From contig JASEFX010000018.1 in assembly GCA_030018265.1 (NCBI GenBank), positions 1 through 47,099 on the forward strand: a stretch of 47,099 nucleotides of DNA. Reading direction: 5' to 3'. The notes beneath the pieces were generated by a model, which was given only the letters and a program-made list of their open reading frames with translations, searched no databases and was not told where the DNA came from. Source of the stretch: Candidatus Saccharicenans sp. (lineage in GTDB: Bacteria; Acidobacteriota; Aminicenantia; Aminicenantales; Saccharicenantaceae). A program made the position numbers and the translations under genes. Below, piece by piece: positions 7,881-13,879 of this stretch (position 1 is the first letter of the stretch; every line of letters begins with the position of its first letter).

Positions 7881-8616
7881 TAGAAGAAAAAAAACCAGAA
7901 TCGTCGGCATCCTTGGAGGCATGGGACCTGAAGCCACCGCCCGTTTTTTCGAGCTGATCGTAAAAAATACTGAAGCTAAGGTTGACCAGGAACATCTGCG
8001 AATCATCGTCTGCAACTGGCCGCAGATTCCCGACAGGACCAGAGCCATCCTTTATGGTGCAGAAAATCCCGTGCCGCTGATGTTAGAAGGTCTGAGAATT
8101 CTGGAAAAAGCAGGAGTGGAGATAGCAGCCATCCCATGTATGACCGCCCATTATTTTCTGCCTCAGCTTAAGAAAAAAGCCCGCCTGAAGCTTCTCGACC
8201 TTATCACGGAAACCGCTGGCTGGACCGCTGCCAGTTTTCCGGAGGTAAAAGCTATCGGCCTGCTGGCAACCGAAGGCACGGTAGCCACAGAGATTTTCCA
8301 GAAAGCCTTCCGGCGACAGAAAATCGAAATCCTGACTCCTTCCGCCGGAAGCCAGCGAAAAATTATGGAAGCCATCTACGGGGAAAAAGGAATAAAAGCT
8401 GGCTTTTCCGGGTCGGTAGCTGCTCGCCTCCTGCGGGAAGCTGCTCTCGAACTGATTCAGGCCGGCGCCGGAGCCATCATCGCCGGATGCACCGAAATCC
8501 CCCTGGCCCTGAAACAGAAACATCTTCCTGTGCCGCTCATAGACCCGGTGCTCATAGGAGCCAGAGCTCTGGTTAAGAAGGCCGGCGCGGTGGTTCGCCC
8601 GCAGCCAGTAGCTTGA
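7867..8616 (+). CDS. Aspartate/glutamate racemase family protein
   Basis: 249 residues from the ATG at 7867, seven bases after GAGAGA; a TTG at 7852 gives five more residues. VGILGGMGPEAT is the family N-terminal signature. The two catalytic cysteines are Cys91 (in IPCMTAH, where most relatives have PCNTAH) and Cys208 (in AGCTEIPL). PLP-independent racemases of this family interconvert L- and D-aspartate or glutamate; the substrate is not certain. Translation is probably coupled to the upstream DmpA-like gene, suggesting joint work on D-amino-acid or peptide material. The stop codon overlaps the -35 box of rpsU. Confidence 0.9.
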   Translation: MKMNNRRKKTRIVGILGGMGPEATARFFELIVKNTEAKVDQEHLRIIVCNWPQIPDRTRAILYGAENPVPLMLEGLRILEKAGVEIAAIPCMTAHYFLPQLKKKARLKLLDLITETAGWTAASFPEVKAIGLLATEGTVATEIFQKAFRRQKIEILTPSAGSQRKIMEAIYGEKGIKAGFSGSVAARLLREAALELIQAGAGAIIAGCTEIPLALKQKHLPVPLIDPVLIGARALVKKAGAVVRPQPVA

Positions 8617-8641
8617 CAAAACAGCCACAATCAAGTATAAA
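8613..8641 (+). promoter_or_regulatory. sigma-70 promoter of rpsU
   Basis: TTGACA (8613-8618) and TATAAA (8636-8641) with exactly 17 bp between. The -35 hexamer contains the TGA of the racemase gene, so rpsU has its own strong promoter at the racemase end. Confidence 0.82.
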
Positions 8642-8678
8642 ATCCACTGACTTTCCAGAAGATTGGAGGTGAAATTAA

Positions 8679-8885
8679 GTGGCTTTTGTAATCGTGGAAG
8701 AAGGCGAAAGTCTGGAATCAGCACTCAAGCGTTTCAAAAGGAAAGTACAGCAGGAAGGAATAATCAAGGAAATTAAGAAGCATTCTGTCTACCTCAAGCC
8801 CGGTGAGAGACGCCGTCTGAAAGAAGCTCAGGCCAGAAAAAGAATGCGCCGCCGCCTGAAGAGAGAACGCGAGCTCGAATACTGA
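8679..8885 (+). CDS. rpsU: Ribosomal protein bS21
   Basis: 68 residues, normal for bS21. The opening VEEGESLESALKRFKRK and the Arg/Lys-rich C-terminal half (KPGERRRLKEAQARKRMRRR) are characteristic. bS21 is a late-assembling small-subunit protein near the anti-Shine-Dalgarno region. Start is GTG at 8679, six bases after GGAGGTGA. Short transcript likely: promoter 8613-8641 upstream and a weak hairpin at 8893-8915 before lipA. Confidence 0.97.
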   Translation: MAFVIVEEGESLESALKRFKRKVQQEGIIKEIKKHSVYLKPGERRRLKEAQARKRMRRRLKRERELEY

Positions 8886-8892
8886 ACTCCAT

Positions 8893-8915
8893 AAGGAAAG
8901 TCGTTAGCTTTCTTT
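8893..8915 (+). terminator. weak hairpin after rpsU, possible terminator or attenuator
   Basis: Arms AAGGAAAG (8893-8900) and CTTTCTTT (8908-8915) pair with one G-T wobble around a 7-nt loop and run into TC. The stem is AT-rich and the T-tract is short, so read-through into lipA is likely. Confidence 0.35.
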
Positions 8916-8948
8916 TCTAAAAGCAAAATCTGATAAAGAGTTCCGGGG

Positions 8949-9824
8949 TTGAACCATTCAAAAAAGCCTGAATGGCTTAAAGCCAGGTTGCCCTCAAGGG
9001 ATACCTATTTCCAGGTAGCCAGAATTTTAGAGTCCAGGTGTTTGAACACCATCTGTCAGAGCGCTCGCTGCCCGAATATTGGCGAATGCTGGGAAAGGAG
9101 AACGGCTACCTTCCTGATTCTCGGAAACGTTTGTACCAGAAGTTGCGGATTCTGCGCCGTGCCGAAGGGACGGCCGCTCCCTCCCGATGAGCATGAACCA
9201 GAAGCTGTGGTGGAAGCCATCAGGCAGATGGGGTTGCGTTATGCGGTGATCACTTCGGTCACCAGAGATGACCTTCCTGACGGCGGAGCCGGTTATTTTG
9301 CCCGAACCATCCACTTGATCAAGGAAAACCTTCCGGGAACACTGGTGGAAGTGTTGATCCCGGATTTTGGCGGGAGCGAAGAAGCGCTGCTGCAGGTTCT
9401 CGAAGCCGGACCGGATGTGCTCAACCATAACTTAGAAACCACGCTGGAAATCTACCCGAGAATAAACAGGCCGGGCGCCCATTACTTTCGATCGCTCGAG
9501 CTTTTAAGAAAAGCCGCAGGATACGGAGCGATCACCAAATCGGGGTTGATGCTTGGCCTGGGAGAAACTCCGGAGAGCCTGAAGAAGACCATGCAGGACC
9601 TGAGAGAAACGGGATGCCGGCTGCTGACTCTCGGCCAGTATCTGCAGGCCGGACGCGACCGCGTACCGGTAGAACGATATTATTCTCCTGAAGAATTTTC
9701 TGTCTGGCGCGACTACGCCCTGAGTCTGGGTTTCGATGAGGTGGTGTCCGGTCCACTCGTCCGCAGTTCCTACCAGGCTGAAAACCTTTACTTCTCCAGC
9801 CATCGATTCAGGAGTCAAACCTGA
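8949..9824 (+). CDS. lipA: Lipoyl synthase
   Basis: 291 residues. This radical SAM enzyme inserts two sulfurs into octanoyl groups on lipoyl domains. It carries both [4Fe-4S] sites: the auxiliary cluster motif CQSARCPNIGEC (Cys36, 41, 47) and the radical SAM motif CTRSCGFC (Cys62, 66, 69); TSVTRDDLPDGGA and the C-terminal SGPLVRSSY are also diagnostic. The start is TTG at 8949, kept because KPEWLKARLP, conserved at the N-terminus of LipA, needs it. lipB or lplA is not in the window. The stop overlaps the next gene's ATG (TGATG). Confidence 0.96.
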   Translation: MNHSKKPEWLKARLPSRDTYFQVARILESRCLNTICQSARCPNIGECWERRTATFLILGNVCTRSCGFCAVPKGRPLPPDEHEPEAVVEAIRQMGLRYAVITSVTRDDLPDGGAGYFARTIHLIKENLPGTLVEVLIPDFGGSEEALLQVLEAGPDVLNHNLETTLEIYPRINRPGAHYFRSLELLRKAAGYGAITKSGLMLGLGETPESLKKTMQDLRETGCRLLTLGQYLQAGRDRVPVERYYSPEEFSVWRDYALSLGFDEVVSGPLVRSSYQAENLYFSSHRFRSQT

Positions 9825-10564
9825 TGCGCTACCTGATTTTTTCTGACATCCACGGAAATCTTGAGGCACTGGAGGCGGTTCTGGAACATGCCAGCCGCCG
9901 AAAAGTCGATCATTACATCTTTCTCGGCGACCTGGTGGGTTATGGAGCCTCTCCCAATGAAGTCATCGAAAAAGTCTTCTCTCTCAAACGAGTGATAATG
10001 GTTCGCGGAAATCACGATAAAGCTGTCTGCGGTCTCGACTCGATACAGACCTTTAATCCGATAGCCGCCGAAGCCATAAAATGGACCAGAAAAAACGTCA
10101 GCAAAAAGAACCTGAGACTTCTGTCAAACTTGCCCAAAGGCCCGCTGGTTCCACATGATCATCTGACCATCTGTCACGGAGCACCTTTTGATGAGGACTA
10201 TTACATTTTCGGCGAGTTTGACGCGGTGGAAGCCTTTGGTTATTTCGACAGCCAGATCTGTTTTTTCGGCCACACCCACTTTCCTTACCTGTACCAGGAA
10301 AAAGACAGAACGGTGGAGGGAACCTTCATCGAAGAATTTCCTTTTGAAATCAGACTGGAAAAAGAAGCCAGATACCTGATCAACCCGGGTTCGGTCGGAC
10401 AGCCTCGCGACCGCAACCCCAGAGCTTCTTACGCCATATACGACTCAACCAGGCGCACTCTGAAATTTTATCGGGTGGAATACAACATAAAAGAAAGCCA
10501 GAAAAAGATCCTTGCCGCCAGCTTACCCCCTTCTCTGGCAGAAAGGCTCGAACTCGGGATTTAA
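9824..10564 (+). CDS. Calcineurin-like metallophosphoesterase (YfcE/ApaH-like)
   Basis: 246 residues. All five metal motifs are present: SDIHGN (D8, H10), GDLVGYG (D36), GNHD (63-65), the CHGAPFD histidine and GHTHFP, followed by INPGSVGQPRD, a block common in small bacterial phosphodiesterases and diadenosine-polyphosphatase-like enzymes. The substrate cannot be assigned. It overlaps lipA by one base and should be translated with it. It is cytoplasmic with no signal peptide, and converges on the DUF1848 gene with only 10 bp between stops. Confidence 0.88.
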   Translation: MRYLIFSDIHGNLEALEAVLEHASRRKVDHYIFLGDLVGYGASPNEVIEKVFSLKRVIMVRGNHDKAVCGLDSIQTFNPIAAEAIKWTRKNVSKKNLRLLSNLPKGPLVPHDHLTICHGAPFDEDYYIFGEFDAVEAFGYFDSQICFFGHTHFPYLYQEKDRTVEGTFIEEFPFEIRLEKEARYLINPGSVGQPRDRNPRASYAIYDSTRRTLKFYRVEYNIKESQKKILAASLPPSLAERLELGI

Positions 10565-10574
10565 CCTTAAAAGA

Positions 10575-11450
10575 CTAAACTTTAACGCGGGGATTGGCGT
10601 AGCAATAAAGACAGGCGTTCGGACAGCTCTGTAAATAACTTCCTATGTCTATCGACGCCGTGCAACCGCAATCTTTTCTCTGGCTGCGGTCCTTTGAGGT
10701 GGAGGCCTTTTCTCCTCCAGGATGAAGTTGACTCAACCGGGCGCCGTCGATGCAGGCAGAAGCCCTGACACCCGGAAGCGCGGCTATTTCCGCCTGGCTG
10801 CAACTCCAGAGCTCAAGGCCATAGCGCCCGGCTGTTTCCACCAGTCTGGCCACCGCCTGTTTTTTTCCTTCGTAAGGGGGGTCATAAAACTCCAGACCGG
10901 CTTTTCTCGCCCTGGACACAGCTTTTCTGTACCACTGAGTGAAACTGAACCTTACCGTTTTTATCCCATAACTGCTTATAAATATGGCCAGTTCAGGGAA
11001 AAAATCCAGATTGCTTCTGAGGTTACTTCCCTCACGCCAGAAAACCACCGGGTCAAAACGCACCGAGATTCTTTCAGCCCGCCCGGCCAGCTTCAGAAGC
11101 TCCGGAATCTGGGCGAGCGCCTCCGCCGGAGCAGGCGCCAGTTTTTCTATAAAAGTTCCGCCAAGGCCGGTGATGGTGAAATGAAAATAAACCTGCTGAT
11201 AATCAGCGAGAAGAGTCTTCAACCCGAAGCGATTTTCCAGAAGCGGTTTGAAATTTTTCGACCAGAGAACCAGCGTATGAACCTTTCCGGGCGACAGGTC
11301 TACCGATATTATTTTTCTTTTTCCATGATGGAAAAAATCTGCCTGCCTTTTTTTCAGAGCATCGGCCAGCCATTCAGGATAAAAAGCCACCAGATCAGTT
11401 CGGCGCGAGGCGCTGATGACTTTTTTCATCTCCATATGTCCGGTCATCAT
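10575..11450 (-). CDS. DUF1848 family protein (radical-SAM-like cysteine cluster)
   Basis: About 291 residues. The N-terminal ISASRRTDLVAFYPEW and the C-terminal block with CGC, DIGSY and CPNACLYCYANP are the hallmarks of DUF1848. The closing CxxxCxxC-like spacing suggests an Fe-S cluster and a radical SAM relationship, but the cysteines are at the C-terminus rather than the N-terminus. No substrate is known to me. The start is ambiguous: ATGs at 11450, 11447, 11435 and 11429 are in frame, and the one at 11429 gives the family-like start MKKVISASRRTD. Stands alone between convergent and tandem neighbours. Confidence 0.82.
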   Translation of the reverse strand: MMTGHMEMKKVISASRRTDLVAFYPEWLADALKKRQADFFHHGKRKIISVDLSPGKVHTLVLWSKNFKPLLENRFGLKTLLADYQQVYFHFTITGLGGTFIEKLAPAPAEALAQIPELLKLAGRAERISVRFDPVVFWREGSNLRSNLDFFPELAIFISSYGIKTVRFSFTQWYRKAVSRARKAGLEFYDPPYEGKKQAVARLVETAGRYGLELWSCSQAEIAALPGVRASACIDGARLSQLHPGGEKASTSKDRSQRKDCGCTASIDIGSYLQSCPNACLYCYANPRVKV

Positions 11451-11707
11451 GAATTACTTATTCATTTTATTATAAATGCGGCCACTATGAGTTTCACTCA
11501 TTCCGGCCAAAAATCTAAGCCCCGGGAAGAATGATGCTCTATGACTTCAATGATCGACTTTATAATCTCCATTCGCGGCAGATCTCTGAAAATCCTGCCT
11601 GACCGAAAATCTGCCTGCCAGCTTAAAACTCATAATTTAACTGAAAACTTTTGAACATTATGGAAAAACATGAGGAAAATGGTTCAAATGAGGTGGTGAA
11701 ACCCCGC
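11451..11707. other. Intergenic region between two minus-strand genes
   Basis: 257 bp with no open frame of note. A minus-strand TATAAT lies near 11470, upstream of the DUF1848 gene, but no good -35 hexamer accompanies it. TTGAAC and GTTCAA near 11650 and 11685 form a short inverted pair that I do not interpret. Confidence 0.4.
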
Positions 11708-13204
11708 TCAAACTTCAGAGTCAGGAGACTCTTCCTCTTCATCCCGGAAGAGCCGGTCACCGAGGGTTTCTCCTGTGAAGAAATAGAAGAGGAAGAAATA
11801 AAAGAAAGCTAAAATCAAAAGATAAATCAGAAGCCCGCTGCTGGCCACATTGAACAATTTGAAGATGGTGGTTTCCATCGACCTGGCCACCATCCAGACA
11901 GAAATCAGCCAGAACATCACCAGAAAAAGCAGATCAAATATTTTTGCCTTAACAAAGCTCCTGAAGCTCAGCGGCGGCAGTGTTCTTTCTTTCTCTATGG
12001 CACGATCTCTTGCAGGTGTAGAGATCTCAACTCGAGATGTGGTGCTGGAACCGGTGTAAATCCTGGCTGTTCCTGATTCTTCCTCCAGCCCTTCCTCGAG
12101 TTCGATTTCCAGCTCGCCGCTCATTTCTTCCTCCGGCGCCTGTTCTATCGGCTCGCTCAGAATAACGCTTTCAGGAATGCCGATCGTCGGACTGGCACCA
12201 CGTGTCTCTTCCTCAAGCAATTCTTCAGTTTCTGTCTCAAGCTTTTCTTCCAGCTTAATCTCTCCTGTCTCTACCTCTCCGGGGAGAAGTTCGGTTGAAA
12301 CGGATTCCATTTCTTTGATCCAGGGCGGAACTGTTCCCGTTTCTTCCGTGGTTTTTCCCGCCGGTCTGGCTCTCTCCTTGATAATTTCTTTTTCCTTTTC
12401 TTCCAGCACCCGGAAAAATTCATCCACTTCGCGACGGCCAATCTCGGTGGTCGCTCCGATTTTGTCCAGCTCGGCCGACTCAAAGGTAAGAGGAAGTTCC
12501 GGCTCGGTTCCTTCAGCCCTGACCTCTTCGCTTCTGGTATCAGCTCTTTTTCTGCCAACTCCGAGTTCTTCCATCATCCTGGTAACCGGACCTGGACCGG
12601 CGGCTTTCCGGGTTTCCCCGCTTTTCTTTTTATCTTCCTTAAGCAAGTCTTCTACCATCCGGGTAACCAGTCCGGGAGCCTGAGAAACTTCCTTTTCCCC
12701 GGGCTGCTCTTCTTTTTCCAGGATTTCCTTCTTTATTTTTTCAACCAGAAATTCTTCTTCGCCAGTGGATAAATTCCTCTCTTTTTCCACAGAAATTGAC
12801 TTTCCAGGTTTTTTCTTCGGAACAAAAACTTCCTCTTCCCGGGAAATTTCAGTGTCAGCCTCCCCTCTCACGGAAGGCGGCTCCAGAAAGCTTTTTGTTT
12901 CAGCGATTTCTACAGGTGTGGTAATCTGATCCTCGTCTATCAGGATAACTTCACCGGGCTTTTCCTCTCCTTCCTCTTCCACTTCCTCAACTTCATCAAA
13001 TATCTCTTCCGTTCTGTCCCCTGCTTCTTCAAACACAATTTCGGTTTCATCCCTTTGCCTGTCATCCTCTATGATTCTGTCACCCGGGATTTCTTCTTCT
13101 ATTTCTTCATCCTCAGGAAAAAGAAGCTGGGTGCCACAGTTTTTGCAATAAGGGTCCCGGTCGCTGATGAGCGCCCGGCAGTATGGACAGCGTTTAATTC
13201 CCAT
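11708..13204 (-). CDS. Zinc-ribbon protein with long acidic linker and C-terminal RDD-like membrane domain
   Basis: 498 residues in three parts. Residues 1-25 form a zinc ribbon (CPYC and CKNC pairs). Residues about 30-410 are extremely Glu/Lys-rich and probably disordered; within them the element PG-x-VTRM-x-E-x-L occurs twice about 35 residues apart (VTRMVEDL, VTRMMEEL). Residues about 415-498 contain two hydrophobic helices and the end FTGETLGDRLF, which resembles the end of RDD-family membrane domains. A membrane-anchored cytoplasmic scaffold is a reasonable inference; no function is known. A strong promoter lies just upstream. Confidence 0.7.
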   Translation of the reverse strand: MGIKRCPYCRALISDRDPYCKNCGTQLLFPEDEEIEEEIPGDRIIEDDRQRDETEIVFEEAGDRTEEIFDEVEEVEEEGEEKPGEVILIDEDQITTPVEIAETKSFLEPPSVRGEADTEISREEEVFVPKKKPGKSISVEKERNLSTGEEEFLVEKIKKEILEKEEQPGEKEVSQAPGLVTRMVEDLLKEDKKKSGETRKAAGPGPVTRMMEELGVGRKRADTRSEEVRAEGTEPELPLTFESAELDKIGATTEIGRREVDEFFRVLEEKEKEIIKERARPAGKTTEETGTVPPWIKEMESVSTELLPGEVETGEIKLEEKLETETEELLEEETRGASPTIGIPESVILSEPIEQAPEEEMSGELEIELEEGLEEESGTARIYTGSSTTSRVEISTPARDRAIEKERTLPPLSFRSFVKAKIFDLLFLVMFWLISVWMVARSMETTIFKLFNVASSGLLIYLLILAFFYFFLFYFFTGETLGDRLFRDEEEESPDSEV

Positions 13205-13222
13205 AACTTTATCGTCAGCCTA

Positions 13223-13251
13223 TTTATAAATCTAATCTGTCTGCCTGTCAA
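13223..13251 (-). promoter_or_regulatory. sigma-70 promoter of the zinc-ribbon protein gene
   Basis: TTGACA (13246-13251) and TATAAA (13223-13228) on the minus strand with 17-bp spacing, about 19 bp before the ATG at 13204. Confidence 0.8.
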
Positions 13252-13419
13252 ATAAATTTTTTTGTCGCCCGGGCCGGCAACATTGATAATAAGAATGACC
13301 GGCTTTAATCATACGCCCTGAGGCATTAGATATTTTAAGACGTCTGGAAAAAAACAACCGTAGCCTTTTTAACACATCATAAGGCTTTACATAGATTAAG
13401 CACCTGTTAGAAAAACGGG

Positions 13420-13447
13420 TTGACAGCTCGTCACGTTTATATAAAAT
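13420..13447 (+). promoter_or_regulatory. sigma-70 promoter of the tRNA-Val gene
   Basis: TTGACA (13420-13425) and TAAAAT (13442-13447), 16 bp apart; the predicted start is about 7 bp before the mature tRNA 5' end. Confidence 0.7.
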
Positions 13448-13460
13448 TATTTCTGTGGGT

Positions 13461-13535
13461 GGGCGATTAACTCAGTGGCAGAGTGCTACCTTCACACGGT
13501 AGAAGTCAGAGGTTCAAATCCTCTATCGCCCACCA
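13461..13535 (+). tRNA. tRNA-Val (anticodon CAC)
   Basis: A full cloverleaf can be drawn. The acceptor GGGCGAT pairs with ATCGCCC, the D arm is ACTC/GAGT, the anticodon stem is CTACC/GGTAG with loop TTCACAC (anticodon CAC, 13493-13495, reading GUG), and the T arm is AGAGG/CCTCT with loop TTCAAAT. Discriminator A and an encoded CCA end the gene. A T-run (ATTTTTTATT) directly after could stop transcription. Confidence 0.96.
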
Positions 13536-13623
13536 TTTTTTATTCCGCAAGGAAGGGGATTTCAAAAACTCTGGTGGCCAATAAAAGAAAATCAAGGCAG
13601 AAAAACGGCTACGCAAGCACAAA

Positions 13624-13659
13624 ATTCAATTTATTGGATGGATATTCAATAAATTGAAT
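13624..13659. repeat. Perfect 13-bp inverted repeat, candidate enhancer (UAS) of the sigma-54 promoter
   Basis: ATTCAATTTATTG (13624-13636) and CAATAAATTGAAT (13647-13659) are exact reverse complements around a 10-bp spacer. The centre lies about 116 bp upstream of the predicted sigma-54 start, the usual distance for an enhancer-binding-protein dimer. No T-run follows, so a terminator is unlikely. The binding role is inferred. Confidence 0.6.
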
Positions 13660-13730
13660 AATAGCGCGGCTTCTTTTGGACCGTTATCTTATAATATATT
13701 GATAATAAAACAATTATAAAGGGGCGGCAA

Positions 13731-13747
13731 CTGGCACGATAATTGCT
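13731..13747 (+). promoter_or_regulatory. sigma-54 (RpoN) promoter of the TonB-dependent receptor gene
   Basis: CTGGCACGATAATTGCT matches the published -24/-12 consensus YTGGCACGRNNNTTGCW at every defined base: GG at 13733-13734, GC at 13745-13746. The predicted start is about 13758, giving a leader near 120 nt. This promoter class needs an ATP-driven enhancer-binding protein; neither such a protein nor rpoN is in the window. Confidence 0.85.
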
Positions 13748-13762
13748 ATATATAATAGCAAT
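13742..13762. repeat. 8-bp inverted repeat over the -12 element and start point
   Basis: ATTGCTAT (13742-13749) and ATAGCAAT (13755-13762) are perfect reverse complements with a 5-bp spacer. The repeat covers the -12 box and the predicted start, so it could be a repressor site. Confidence 0.5.
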
Positions 13763-13836
13763 GTTAGTGTATAAATTTGAAAACAGGGAGGTGAGAGTCA
13801 GAAAAGAGGCAATGTTTTTTAAAAGGGTTATCGGCC

Positions 13837-13862
13837 GGGATGGACTTAAAAATTACCATCCC
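13837..13862 (+). promoter_or_regulatory. Leader hairpin next to the receptor ribosome binding site
   Basis: GGGATGG (13837-13843) and CCATCCC (13856-13862) pair perfectly around a 12-nt AT-rich loop. The hairpin ends one base before the Shine-Dalgarno-like GGGTGAGGGG (13864-13873). Confidence 0.45.
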
Positions 13863-13879
13863 AGGGTGAGGGGTTTAGA

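Noticed and set aside
13461-13660. Attachment site of an integrated element at the tRNA-Val 3' end
   Set aside because: No integrase, no direct repeat of the tRNA end elsewhere in the window, and flanking genes look native.
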